From positions 1 to 41,291 of the forward strand of contig NZ_ATXH01000022.1 in NCBI RefSeq assembly GCF_000421585.1: DNA of 41,291 nucleotides, read 5' to 3'. This document shows, in pieces, positions 15,633 through 26,546 of the stretch; position 1 is the stretch's first letter; every line of letters begins with the position of its first letter. Origin of the DNA: Thermodesulfatator atlanticus DSM 21156. Lineage in GTDB: Bacteria; Desulfobacterota; Thermodesulfobacteria; Thermodesulfobacteriales; Thermodesulfatatoraceae. A program made the position numbers and the translations under genes. The notes beneath the pieces are model-generated. The model saw only the letters and a program-made list of their open reading frames with translations, was not told where the DNA came from and did no database searches.

Positions 15633-16452
15633 GCTTAGCTAAGTATTTTCGGGCTATTCTTGCTTGTTCGGTGCGGGGATACTGGCGGACCAATTTTTTG
15701 AAGACAATGGCGGCAGCTTCGGTATCCCCTAGGCGTAGAAAAGAAAGTCCCTGCTTAAGCAGCGCTGCTGGCACCTTCGGGCTTTTAGGAAATTCATCAA
15801 TGACTTTTTGGTACTGAAGAATGGCCTCTTCGTAAAGTTTGCGCTGGTAAAGGCATTCCCCGATCCAGAAAAGGGCGTTGGGAGCCCTTTTGCCTTTGGG
15901 GTAGCGGCGTAAATATTCTTCGAAAACAGCTTGGGCGTCTTCGTATTGGCGCTTGCGGAAAAGATCAAGGCCTTTTTTGTAAAGGTCATCTGGAGTCGTT
16001 TTAGGAGTAGTTGCTGTTTTTTTCTTTTGTTTTTTAGGAGTTATTTGTTGTTCGATTTTTTGCAGGCGATTTAAAACCTCGTTTTGAAACTCTTGAAAAA
16101 GCTCTTGATCTTGTTCGCGGAGATATGAAAGCTGCTCAAGTTGGCCGCTCATGCGCAGTTGTTCAGCCTGGAGTTTTTCGAACTCCTGGGCAAGTTCTGC
16201 CTGACGCGCTGCAAGCCTTTCCTGGTGGGCCTGGGTTTGTTTTTCCATCTTCTTTTGCCAGGCCTTCCATTCTTGGGAAAGCCGAGCGACTTCTTTTTCA
16301 AGGGCCGAAAGGCGGTTTTCAAAGGAGTCCAGGCGGGTGTTAAGGGTGTAAATGTCTGCGTTTAAGGTTTCTATGTCCTGTTGTTGGGCAACACAACCAC
16401 CTAACAAAAAAGTCAGGCTTATCAAAAATATTGCTTTTTTAATAGAAAACAT
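15619..16452 (-). CDS. cpoB: Tol-Pal-associated protein CpoB/YbgF, lipoprotein form
   Basis: A 277-residue protein with a lipobox LLGGCVAQQ (Cys about residue 20), a long coiled coil (about 27-130, rich in L, E, Q and K) for trimerisation, a lysine/threonine-rich linker, and C-terminal tetratricopeptide repeats starting DDLYKKGLDLFRKRQYEDAQAVFEEYL. This matches YbgF/CpoB, which coordinates PBP1B activity with the Tol machinery in E. coli, except that the classic protein has a cleaved signal peptide rather than a lipid anchor. It overlaps the PBP-activator-like gene by 14 bp and lies 5 bp after pyrD. Confidence 0.9.
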   Translation of the reverse strand: MFSIKKAIFLISLTFLLGGCVAQQQDIETLNADIYTLNTRLDSFENRLSALEKEVARLSQEWKAWQKKMEKQTQAHQERLAARQAELAQEFEKLQAEQLRMSGQLEQLSYLREQDQELFQEFQNEVLNRLQKIEQQITPKKQKKKTATTPKTTPDDLYKKGLDLFRKRQYEDAQAVFEEYLRRYPKGKRAPNALFWIGECLYQRKLYEEAILQYQKVIDEFPKSPKVPAALLKQGLSFLRLGDTEAAAIVFKKLVRQYPRTEQARIARKYLAKLDKK

Positions 16453-16457
16453 ATCTT

Positions 16458-17384
16458 TTACTTAGCTTTGTCTTTGTTATCCGTCAAGTGAAGCGCCGCA
16501 TAAAGTGAGCTAATTTTAGTTTCTTGAAGTTTTTGTAACTCTTCGGCGATTTCCTGGAGAATGCGCTTTGGGTTTTCAGGATCAAGTAAAGTAGCTGTGC
16601 CTACCTGTACAGCCTTGGCTCCACAGGCAATGTATTCAAGGGCGTCCTTGCCTGACACAATGCCACCACAGCCAATTATAGGGGCTTTGAATTGCCTGTA
16701 GAGATCATAAACAAGTTTCAGGGTAAGGGGCTTTATGGCTGGGCCGGAAAGCCCTCCACTTCCGCGAGCAAGAGCAGGCTTTCTGTGCAAAAGGTCAACA
16801 GCAAGGGCAGGGTAGGTATTGGCCACGGTCAAAGCGTGAGCCCCTGCGTTCAATGCTGCTTCTGCTACTTTGAAAACAGGCCCCACCGGTGGGAGTTTGA
16901 CTACGAGAAAGCCTTTGTAAAAAAGGCGTAGCTCACTAACCAGGTTTTTAACGGCTTCAGGATCGTGCCCAAAAGAAAGCCCCCCTTTAGCCACGTTAGG
17001 GCATGATACGTTTAGTTCAAATCCTGCTACGGGCTCATGCTTTAGTTCTTCTGCTACCTTGAGGAACTCTTCGATATTTTCCCCAAAGATATTTACCAGT
17101 ATCGGAGTTTGCCAGGAAAGCATCTCTGGGAGGATGTATTTTTTAAAGGCTTTTACACCGGGGTTTTCAAGGCCAATGGCGTTAATCAGGCCACAGGGGG
17201 TCTCTGCCAGCCTTGGCGGGGGGTTCCCTTCGCGGGGCTCAAAAGAAATGCCTTTGGAGACCAGGCCGCCCAGAGAGCCTAAGTTGATATAGTTTTTTAG
17301 TTTTTCTCCAAACCCCCAGGTGCCTGAAGCAAGTAGCACCGGGTTTTTTAGCATTAAAGGCCCGATTTGAACAGAAAGGTCCAT
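16458..17384 (-). CDS. pyrD: Dihydroorotate dehydrogenase B, catalytic subunit (PyrD)
   Basis: A 308-residue FMN TIM-barrel enzyme that oxidises dihydroorotate to orotate. The catalytic cysteine of class 1 enzymes is present in ELNVSCPNVAKGG. LKNPVLLASGTWGFG, NAIGLENPG and IIGCGGIVSGKDALEYIACGAKAVQVGTA are class-1B features. These enzymes form a heterotetramer with the PyrK electron-transfer subunit and use NAD+. A pyrK gene is found 6.5 kb away at 23907-24656, in another operon on the opposite strand. pyrD lies between comM and cpoB in the minus-strand cluster. Confidence 0.95.
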   Translation of the reverse strand: MDLSVQIGPLMLKNPVLLASGTWGFGEKLKNYINLGSLGGLVSKGISFEPREGNPPPRLAETPCGLINAIGLENPGVKAFKKYILPEMLSWQTPILVNIFGENIEEFLKVAEELKHEPVAGFELNVSCPNVAKGGLSFGHDPEAVKNLVSELRLFYKGFLVVKLPPVGPVFKVAEAALNAGAHALTVANTYPALAVDLLHRKPALARGSGGLSGPAIKPLTLKLVYDLYRQFKAPIIGCGGIVSGKDALEYIACGAKAVQVGTATLLDPENPKRILQEIAEELQKLQETKISSLYAALHLTDNKDKAK

Positions 17385-17410
17385 AGCTTCTTTTTAACAA
17401 CAGCAAGCCC

Positions 17411-18922
17411 TCACCACAAGGGCCGGTCAAAAAACCGGTACTGCAGGGCCTCAAGCAAATGATGGCTGGCAATATTTGCTACGCCTTCAAGGTCTGCGAT
17501 AGTGCGGGCGATTTTTAAAACGCGATGATAGGCCCGGGCTGAGAGATTGAGTCTCTCAGAGGCCTTCTCAAGAAGGCTTTGGTCTTTGGCGCTTAGCGGG
17601 CAAAATTTTCTGATTTCACTTGCTCCCATGTGGGCGTTTAGTTTCCCCGGGGTGCCAAAGCGTTTTTCCTGAATTTTGCGTGCGGAGAGCACCCTCTGGC
17701 GCACCGTGGACGAATTTTCGCCTTTTTTCGCCTGAGAGAGTTCTTTTATCTCTACGGCAGGGATTTCAAGCTGGAGATCAATGCGGTCTAGAAGAGGGCC
17801 TGAGATTTTTTGCCGGTAGCGGCGAACCTCCTGCGGGGTGCACTGGCAGGCTTTGCGTTTGTCTCCGTAATAACCGCAACGACAGGGATTCATAGCGGAA
17901 AGCAAGATAAACTTGGCCGGATAAGTTAGCGAGGCGTTTGAGCGCGAAACCGTAATAACCCCTTCTTCAAGGGGTTGTCTCAGGGCTTCAAGGGCGTTTC
18001 TACGAAATTCAGGAAGCTCATCCAGGAATAGCACCCCGTTGTGGGCCAGGGAAATTTCCCCTGGACCTGGCGGGTTACCACCACCTATTAGACCGGCATC
18101 TGAGACGGTGTGATGCGGCGCGCGAAAGGGCCTTTGCCAGAGGATGGGCTGTTCTTCAGTAAGGAGTCCGGCTACGCTGTAAATCCTTGTGGTTTCAAGA
18201 GCCTCTTCGTAGGAAAGCCCGGGTAAAATGCTTGGGAGTCGCTTTGCAAGCATGCTTTTTCCTGCGCCTGGCGGCCCTACAAAAAGCACGTTATGGCCTC
18301 CGGCTGCGGCTATCTCAAGAGCCCTTTTGCCCTGCTCCTGGCCTATAATGTCCGCAAGATCAAGGAGCTTTTCGTCTTTTTGCGGAAGCATTTCTTCTAC
18401 CGCGGGAGGTTCTTCCTGACCCAGGATAAAGGCTGCAGCCTGACCCAGGTTTTTAGCGGGAAAAATACTAAGCCCTTTGACCAGGGCTGCTTCACGGGCG
18501 TTTTCTAGCGGGCAAAGAAGTGTAAGCCCCATTTCTCTGGCAAGAAGGGCTACGGGAAGGGCTCCCCTTACTTTCTTAAGGGTGCCTTCAAGGGACAGTT
18601 CGCCAAGATAAAGAAACTTTCCTGCGGCTTCCTGGGGAAGACGTCTCATGGAAACCAACAGAGCTATGGCAATGGGGAGATCAAAACCACTTCCTTCTTT
18701 TTTAAGGTCAGCAGGGGCAAGGTTTACCGTGATTTTTTGGTCAGGGAAATCAAACCCTGAGTTTTTAAAGGCTGCGCGCAGGCGCTCTTTGCTTTCTTTC
18801 ACCGCGCCCTGGGGAAGCCCTACCAGGGAAAAACCTGGTAGCCCGTAAGAGATGTCAACTTCTACTTCAACGGGCTTGGCGTCTATTCCCCAAAGGGAAG
18901 CAGCATAAGTTTTGGCAAGCAA
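17411..18922 (-). CDS. comM: YifB/ComM family Mg-chelatase-like AAA+ ATPase
   Basis: A 503-residue protein. The N-terminal Lon-protease-like domain (GIDAKPVEVEVDISYGLPGFSLVGLP) is followed by an AAA+ Mg-chelatase domain with Walker A GPPGAGKS (216-223), GEISLAHNGVLFLDELPEF containing Walker B, sensor-region MNPCRCGYYGDKRKACQC, and a C-terminal helical domain (RAYHRVLKIARTIADLEG). ComM acts as a branch-migration helicase that extends heteroduplex in natural transformation (family knowledge). The start is a TTG with AAGGAG upstream; the next methionine is too far inside. First gene of the minus-strand cluster. Confidence 0.93.
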   Translation of the reverse strand: MLAKTYAASLWGIDAKPVEVEVDISYGLPGFSLVGLPQGAVKESKERLRAAFKNSGFDFPDQKITVNLAPADLKKEGSGFDLPIAIALLVSMRRLPQEAAGKFLYLGELSLEGTLKKVRGALPVALLAREMGLTLLCPLENAREAALVKGLSIFPAKNLGQAAAFILGQEEPPAVEEMLPQKDEKLLDLADIIGQEQGKRALEIAAAGGHNVLFVGPPGAGKSMLAKRLPSILPGLSYEEALETTRIYSVAGLLTEEQPILWQRPFRAPHHTVSDAGLIGGGNPPGPGEISLAHNGVLFLDELPEFRRNALEALRQPLEEGVITVSRSNASLTYPAKFILLSAMNPCRCGYYGDKRKACQCTPQEVRRYRQKISGPLLDRIDLQLEIPAVEIKELSQAKKGENSSTVRQRVLSARKIQEKRFGTPGKLNAHMGASEIRKFCPLSAKDQSLLEKASERLNLSARAYHRVLKIARTIADLEGVANIASHHLLEALQYRFFDRPLW

Positions 18923-19039
18923 AGGGACTCCTTTTTTCTGCTTTATTTCGGACTTTTCATCTAAAGACTTGATTCGATATGGGGACAGGCGAAAAATTGC
19001 CTTCTCGTAAGTGGCAAAAGTTTGTTATATTGAGATGAC

Positions 19040-21738
<2,699 letters not shown>

Positions 21739-21741
21739 CTA

Positions 21742-21770
21742 TTGCCTTGGGTAGCACAAAACCCCATATT
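21742..21770 (+). promoter_or_regulatory. Candidate promoter for the GalT-like/sulfur-import operon
   Basis: TTGCCT (21742-21747) and CATATT (21765-21770) are 17 nt apart, in the 59-bp gap after rsmG and before a strong GGAGGGGG ribosome-binding site. Confidence 0.35.
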
Positions 21771-21797
21771 AAAACAAAAGCCTTATAGGAGGGGGCC

Positions 21798-22844
21798 ATG
21801 GCGGTAATATTCCGTTCAGAAAAACACATCAAGACCTTTCATAATCCTCTTAACAATTTTATGCCCGAGCCTCAGGAGGTAGAGGTAAGGTTTGATCCCT
21901 TGCTTGATCATTTTGCAGTGTTTAACCCTGCCCTTGAAGATAAAGCCCGTCTCTTTTTTGGGGCCCAGGATTGGGAGTTAGTAAAAAAGCTTGCCGAAGC
22001 GAGCAAAGAAAATTGTTTTATGTGCCCGCCTAAGGTGCGGGAGATAACTCCCAAGTATCCTGAAGATTTTTTAGAAGAAGGCCGGCTTGTCAAAGGAGAG
22101 TGCACCCTTTTTCCGAATCTTTTCCCTACCGCCCCAAGACACGCTGTTATTGCCGTGGGTGAGGCCCATTTTCGCAAAATAGACGAATTTTCACCTGAGA
22201 TTTTGGCAGATGGGCTTTCGCTTGGCATAGAATTTTTGCGCCTTATCGCAGAAAAAGACCCTGGGCTTAATTTTGGGCTCCTTTGTGCTAATTACCTGCT
22301 TCCCGCAGGAGCAAGCTTGGTGCATCCTCATTTTCAGGCAGTGGCAAATAAAGAAGCCTTTCCCAGGCAAAACGAGCTTCTTAAAAAAAGCCAGGCGTAT
22401 TTTTTGCGCCACGGTAAGAATTTTTGGGAAGAACTGTGCGCCACGGAAAAAGAAGAAGGAAAACGATTTATCGGGCAGTACGGCCGGGTAGTTTTCATTA
22501 CCAGTTTTGCCCCTTTAGGGGGCAATGAAGTCCTTGCCGTTATCGAAGGAGCTCGCGGCCTTTTTGAGATTACCACCGAAGACATCTGGGATCTTGCCCG
22601 TGGGGTTAGTGCTGTTTTGAAAGGATATAACGCCCTTGGCTATGGAACTTTCAATTTTACCCTGTTTTTGCCTGCACTTTTGGAGAATCCGCCTTATTTT
22701 TACGCCCACATGCGTTTGATTACCCGACAAAATTTATATGAAAATTACCGCACTGATGATTATTTCTTGCAAAGGCAACTGGGGGCGGAACTAATTATCA
22801 CACCGCCTGAACAAGTGGCCCAGGCAATAAAGAAATTTTTCTAG
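21798..22844 (+). CDS. GalT-like nucleotidyltransferase/HIT-superfamily protein
   Basis: A 348-residue protein. ANYLLPAGASLVHPHFQAVA carries the HIT-type HPHFQ motif (H176-Q180), aligned with HPH-x-Q of galactose-1-phosphate uridylyltransferase, where the second histidine forms the uridylyl intermediate. NPLNNFMP near 16-23, ENCFMCPPK with a CxxC pair, and RHAVIAVGEAHFRKIDEF are GalT-like too. A second HIT-like half lies in the C-terminus (YNALGYGTFNFTLFLP, AHMRLITRQN). The substrate is not known: no Leloir-pathway genes are near, and it begins an operon leading to two sulfur-import proteins and PyrK. Confidence 0.72.
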   Translation: MAVIFRSEKHIKTFHNPLNNFMPEPQEVEVRFDPLLDHFAVFNPALEDKARLFFGAQDWELVKKLAEASKENCFMCPPKVREITPKYPEDFLEEGRLVKGECTLFPNLFPTAPRHAVIAVGEAHFRKIDEFSPEILADGLSLGIEFLRLIAEKDPGLNFGLLCANYLLPAGASLVHPHFQAVANKEAFPRQNELLKKSQAYFLRHGKNFWEELCATEKEEGKRFIGQYGRVVFITSFAPLGGNEVLAVIEGARGLFEITTEDIWDLARGVSAVLKGYNALGYGTFNFTLFLPALLENPPYFYAHMRLITRQNLYENYRTDDYFLQRQLGAELIITPPEQVAQAIKKFF

Positions 22845-22853
22845 GAGGAGTTT

Positions 22854-23384
22854 ATGAGAAATGGTTGGTCCCCGTACTTTGGCGGGGTTTTAACAGGACT
22901 TTTGTTAATAACCTGGGTTCTTGCAACTACTTATCTTCTTGGTAAGACCAAATTCTTAGGGGCTTCGACGGCCTTTGTCCGGGTGGCGTCTTTGGTGGAA
23001 AATGCCGTAAATCCCGATGCGGTTAAGACCCTTTCCTATTACCAAAAATACAAGCCAAAGGTTGATTGGAAGTTGGTGCTGGTGTTTGTTGGGGTGCCTT
23101 TGGGGGCTTTTGCTGCTGCTGTTAAAAATAACGAATTTCGCGTGCGCATGACCCATGAACGCTTTCGTGCTGCCTTTGGCGACAAACCAGCCCTGCGCGC
23201 TTTTATGGCCTTTATCGGAGGTTTCCTCCTGGTCTATGGGGCAAGGCTTACCGGGGGGTGCCCAAGTGGGCATGGACTTTCGGGGATGTCCCAACTTTCT
23301 CTGTCGAGTTTTATAAGTATAGCCGGGTTTTTCGCAGGGGGAATTCCTCTGGCTTTAATTCTTTACAGGAAGCGGAGGGGATAA
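22854..23384 (+). CDS. YeeE/YedE family sulfur (thiosulfate) importer, first half
   Basis: A 176-residue membrane protein with about four hydrophobic segments. The C-terminal part holds the YeeE/YedE signature: FIGGFLLVYGARLTGGCPSGHGLSGMSQLSLSS with conserved C136 and the GCPSGHG motif. The protein covers only about half the usual ~350-residue family length, and the adjacent gene supplies the second half. YeeE moves thiosulfate through a relay of conserved cysteines (family knowledge). AGGAGG lies before the ATG. It follows the GalT-like gene by 9 bp and precedes the second half by 1 bp. Confidence 0.87.
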   Translation: MRNGWSPYFGGVLTGLLLITWVLATTYLLGKTKFLGASTAFVRVASLVENAVNPDAVKTLSYYQKYKPKVDWKLVLVFVGVPLGAFAAAVKNNEFRVRMTHERFRAAFGDKPALRAFMAFIGGFLLVYGARLTGGCPSGHGLSGMSQLSLSSFISIAGFFAGGIPLALILYRKRRG

Positions 23385-23385
23385 C

Positions 23386-23910
23386 ATGGAACTTTTCATG
23401 GGATTAGTAGCCGGGATAGTCTGGGGATATATCTTTCAGCGCACGCGCATCATTCGCTTTAACAAGCAAGTTGGTCTTTTGCTTTTGAAAGACTTCACCG
23501 TGCTCAAATACCTTTTGGCAGCGGTTACCGTTGGCACCATAGGGGTTAACCTTCTGGCTCAGTTTGGAGTTATTTCTTACGCTGTCAAGCCAACTTACGC
23601 CATGGCTAATTTTATTGGCGGGATTATTTTCGGCCTAGGTTGGGCGCTTTTGGGGTATTGTCCGGGGACATCCACGGGAGCTTTGGCTGAAGGTGCTATT
23701 GACGCCTTTTTTGGTATTTTAGGGGGAATATGTGGGGCGATAGCCTTTGCTCATACTTATGATTGGTGGAAAGCCCATGTTTATGGGATAGGAGCCATGG
23801 GAAAGGTGCGTATTCCTGAGTTGCTTTCTGTACATCCCCTTTTGGCAGCACTAGTTTTTGCCGCTATGTTAGTAGGATTTTGTTATTTTCTTGAGAAAAA
23901 AGACCTATGA
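23386..23910 (+). CDS. YeeE/YedE family sulfur importer, second half
   Basis: A 174-residue membrane protein with several helices. The signature is GGIIFGLGWALLGYCPGTSTGALAEGAIDAFFGILGGICG, with the conserved cysteine C92 in GYCPGT. It matches the half-size YeeE/YedE proteins that are paired in many bacteria and probably form a heteromeric channel with the preceding gene product. In this organism type the imported sulfur could feed dissimilatory or assimilatory sulfur metabolism (inference). It overlaps pyrK by 4 bp (ATGA). Confidence 0.87.
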   Translation: MELFMGLVAGIVWGYIFQRTRIIRFNKQVGLLLLKDFTVLKYLLAAVTVGTIGVNLLAQFGVISYAVKPTYAMANFIGGIIFGLGWALLGYCPGTSTGALAEGAIDAFFGILGGICGAIAFAHTYDWWKAHVYGIGAMGKVRIPELLSVHPLLAALVFAAMLVGFCYFLEKKDL

Positions 23911-24656
23911 AGCCGTTTTTGGTTAAAGCTAAAGAAGAAATAGCCCCTGGCTATGTGTTGCTCACCCTGGCAGGAGACCTTGCCCCTGCCCAGCCGGGGC
24001 AGTTTGTGATGTTAAGGGCCTGGCCAGCCTTTGATCCTCTACTTGCCAGGCCCTTTTCTATCCATGACGCAGCCCCTGGCCTTTTGAAAATTCTTTTCCA
24101 GGTTCGTGGAAGGGGGACAACGCTTCTTGCCCAAAAAAAGCCAGGGGATTTAATCGAAGTTTTGGGGCCGCTTGGGCGGGGATTTCCTGTTGAAGAAAAT
24201 GCCCCTGCACTTTTAGTAGCTGGGGGAATTGGCATAGCGCCTTTTCTTTTTTTCGCCAAAAGGCTTTTGGAAGTCGGGCGCAAGGTCGTACTTTTTTATG
24301 GTGCCCGGGGAGAGGGAGACCTGCTTTGCCTTGAAGAGTTCGAAAGCTTAAACATTCCCCTAAAAATTTCTACTGAAGACGGCTCAAAAGGCGCAAAAGG
24401 CTTGGTAACCGACCTTCTTCAAACCTATCTTTCTCAGGATGGTAAGGGAATCGTCTATGCCTGCGGGCCCATGCCGATGCTTTCTGCGGTAGCAGAAGTT
24501 GCCCGGCACTTTAATACCAAGGCGTATGTGTCCCTTGAAGCTCACATGGCCTGTGGTCTGGGCATGTGCCTTGGCTGCACAGTGGCGCGCAAAGAAAAAG
24601 GCTTTTTGCACGTATGCAGCGAAGGCCCGGTGGTGCCGGCAGAGGCTGTTTTTTAA
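23907..24656 (+). CDS. pyrK: Dihydroorotate dehydrogenase B electron-transfer subunit (PyrK)
   Basis: A 249-residue ferredoxin-reductase-like protein that passes electrons from PyrD to NAD+ through FAD and a [2Fe-2S] cluster. The FAD motif RPFSIHDA is near 49-56. LLVAGGIGIAPFLFFAKRL marks the nucleotide-binding domain, and YACGPMPML the typical C-terminal fold. The cluster cysteines are in SLEAHMACGLGMCLGCTV and the later HVCSEGPV, as in PyrK. It is translationally coupled to the sulfur importer. The alternative is a sulfide-dehydrogenase or NfnA-like subunit, but the overall form fits PyrK and a class-1B pyrD exists in the window. Confidence 0.85.
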   Translation: MKPFLVKAKEEIAPGYVLLTLAGDLAPAQPGQFVMLRAWPAFDPLLARPFSIHDAAPGLLKILFQVRGRGTTLLAQKKPGDLIEVLGPLGRGFPVEENAPALLVAGGIGIAPFLFFAKRLLEVGRKVVLFYGARGEGDLLCLEEFESLNIPLKISTEDGSKGAKGLVTDLLQTYLSQDGKGIVYACGPMPMLSAVAEVARHFNTKAYVSLEAHMACGLGMCLGCTVARKEKGFLHVCSEGPVVPAEAVF

Positions 24657-26248
24657 AGGAGCTCTTCTTTAAAAACAGGTCTTATTTCAACTCCGCGGTC
24701 TTTTAAGTATTTCTTTACTTCTTCAATAGAGACTTCTTTACGGTGAAAAATCCCTGCGGCAAGGGCGGCTTCTACGTCTGTTTTAGTGAAGACTTCGTAG
24801 AAATGTTCTGGGGATCCTGCACCACTTGAAGCAATCACCGGGATAGAGACAGCTTCTTTAACAGTCTTTATCAGCTCAATATCAAAGCCAAGGTTAGTGC
24901 CATCGCGGTCAATACTGTTAAGAAGTATCTCTCCGGCCCCAAGTTTTTCACAAACCTGGGCAAGAGTGATGGCATCTACATCTCGTCCTTCCCGGCCGCC
25001 TTTGATGGTGCATTGAAACCAGCAATATTTTTCACCATTTGGCCCGGGGATTTCCGTTTCAATAACCGGGTGGTTGGTCTTGGAAGGCGAATCCACATAG
25101 ACCCTGCGGGGATCAATAGAGATTACCACGGCCTGGGCCCCGTAAACTTTTGAAATTGTTTCGATTGAGCTCTTGCCAGTGGCTTTTCCGGTGCGCAAGT
25201 AATCTTCAACAATTAGCACGGCGTCACTTCCAATGGAGACTTTATCTGCTCCTGAGCGGAAATAGGCAGCAGCCACTTCAAGGGCAGAGTAAAAGCGTCC
25301 GTCACGGTCCATAAAGTCCCTGATACCACCACCTATGGTCAAAGGGACAAAAACGTTTTGCGAGGTAAGCTTAAGCACCTCTAGCATGGGCAGGTCTTTT
25401 AAGGGAAAATCGCGAAAGCCGGTAATGTTGAGAAAGGTTATTTCGTCTGCCCCTTCGGTGTAATAACGCCTGGCAAGGTCAACGGGTTTACCCAGATTAC
25501 GCACCCGGCCAGCTTCACGCACGTCGTACTGGTCACCTTTAGTAACAACAAGATCACCTTCGTCATTGGTGCGCACGTCAAGGCAGGCCACAATGCGCTT
25601 GGCAAGCCTTGTCTTTGAGGGGCAGTTTTCAGGGATAACCTCTTCGACATTATCAGCAAGGAAGTTTTTAAGTATCTTTAAGCCTGCCTGGCCGCTTTTT
25701 TCAGGATGAAACTGGGTTGCCAAGATATTTCCCTTTTTGATGGCACTTACGAACTCGTAGCCATAATCCGTGGTGCAGAGGATAATATCGTGTTCTTCAG
25801 GTACCACGTGGTATGAGTGCACGAAATAAAACTTTTCTTCTCCGGTTAAGCCATAAAAGAGTTTTGAAGGCTTTTTTACTTTTATGCCGTTCCAGCCAAT
25901 GTGTGGCACAGAAAGCCCGGGGTCAAAACGCTTAACATATCCCTTAAAGACCCCAAGGCCTGAGACTCCTGGGGCTTCTTCAGATTTTTCAAACAAGGCC
26001 TGAAGCCCAAGGCAAATACCCAAAAATGGCCTATTTTCCTGAAGATATCTTCTTAGCGGTTCAAAATATTCTTTTTTGCGAAGGGTTTCGATAAGGGAGG
26101 AAAAATTTCCAACCCCGGGGAATACTAACTTTTCTGCAGTGAGGATGTCTTCAGGAGATTTAACGAATTTTACTTGATATCCCAGTCTTTCAATGGCGTT
26201 AACTACGCTTCTTACGTTCCCTGCGCCGTAATCTAAAAGCGTGACCAT
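24653..26248 (-). CDS. hisHF: Fused imidazole glycerol phosphate synthase HisH-HisF (eukaryotic HIS7 type)
   Basis: A 531-residue bifunctional enzyme that makes IGP and AICAR from PRFAR using glutamine. Residues 1-200 are the HisH amidotransferase: nucleophile C79 in GICLGLQ, H181 and E183 in QFHPEKS. A linker (about 200-215) joins HisF, with catalytic D224 (VACLDVR) and D447 (NSIDRDG). The HisF part has the long insertions of plant/fungal HIS7 and very similar wording: YFRSGADKVSIG, SIETISKVYGAQAVVIS, GPNGEKYCWFQCTIKGGRE. Most bacteria encode these as separate, shorter proteins. It stands alone here, its 3' end overlapping pyrK by 4 bp. Confidence 0.95.
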   Translation of the reverse strand: MVTLLDYGAGNVRSVVNAIERLGYQVKFVKSPEDILTAEKLVFPGVGNFSSLIETLRKKEYFEPLRRYLQENRPFLGICLGLQALFEKSEEAPGVSGLGVFKGYVKRFDPGLSVPHIGWNGIKVKKPSKLFYGLTGEEKFYFVHSYHVVPEEHDIILCTTDYGYEFVSAIKKGNILATQFHPEKSGQAGLKILKNFLADNVEEVIPENCPSKTRLAKRIVACLDVRTNDEGDLVVTKGDQYDVREAGRVRNLGKPVDLARRYYTEGADEITFLNITGFRDFPLKDLPMLEVLKLTSQNVFVPLTIGGGIRDFMDRDGRFYSALEVAAAYFRSGADKVSIGSDAVLIVEDYLRTGKATGKSSIETISKVYGAQAVVISIDPRRVYVDSPSKTNHPVIETEIPGPNGEKYCWFQCTIKGGREGRDVDAITLAQVCEKLGAGEILLNSIDRDGTNLGFDIELIKTVKEAVSIPVIASSGAGSPEHFYEVFTKTDVEAALAAGIFHRKEVSIEEVKKYLKDRGVEIRPVFKEELL

Positions 26249-26546
26249 AATGCCCTCCTTTGGGGGCTAAACTTAAACTTTTACGAAGTAAGAAACAAGA
26301 GGGCAAAGGTCTCCAAGAGGGATTTTAAAACATGCCCCCGGCAGGACTCGAACCTGCGACACCGAGATTAGGAATCTCGTGCTCTATCCGCCTGAGCTAC
26401 GGGGGCAAAGACACCTAAAAAATAACAACCGAAATGGATTTATGCAATTAGTTTGCTTTTCGCCAAAAGATCTTTTACCAGGAAGGGTCCGTTCTCTTTG
26501 CTCCAAAGAGATTGTTGGCGAATATTTCAAAGTTCTTATTATTCGA
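26249..26546. other. Spacer between hisHF and vapC, containing a tRNA
   Basis: It contains the tRNA-Arg at 26333-26406 and otherwise no convincing gene. Short frames crossing the tRNA are artefacts. Confidence 0.6.
26333..26406 (-). tRNA. tRNA-Arg (anticodon CCU)
   Basis: Reading the minus strand, the acceptor arms are GCCCCCG and CGGGGGC with discriminator A. The D arm is GCTC AGGCGGATA GAGC, the anticodon stem-loop CGAGA TTCCTAA TCTCG with anticodon CCT, and the T arm GCAGG TTCGAGT CCTGC. The variable loop is short and CCA is not encoded. The species is the AGG-decoding arginine tRNA. Such tRNA genes are common integration targets; none is evident here. Confidence 0.95.

Noticed and set aside
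22854-23910. Single YeeE gene broken by a frameshift
   Set aside because: Each half has its own start and a complete set of membrane segments with its own conserved cysteine; paired half-size proteins are a known form.
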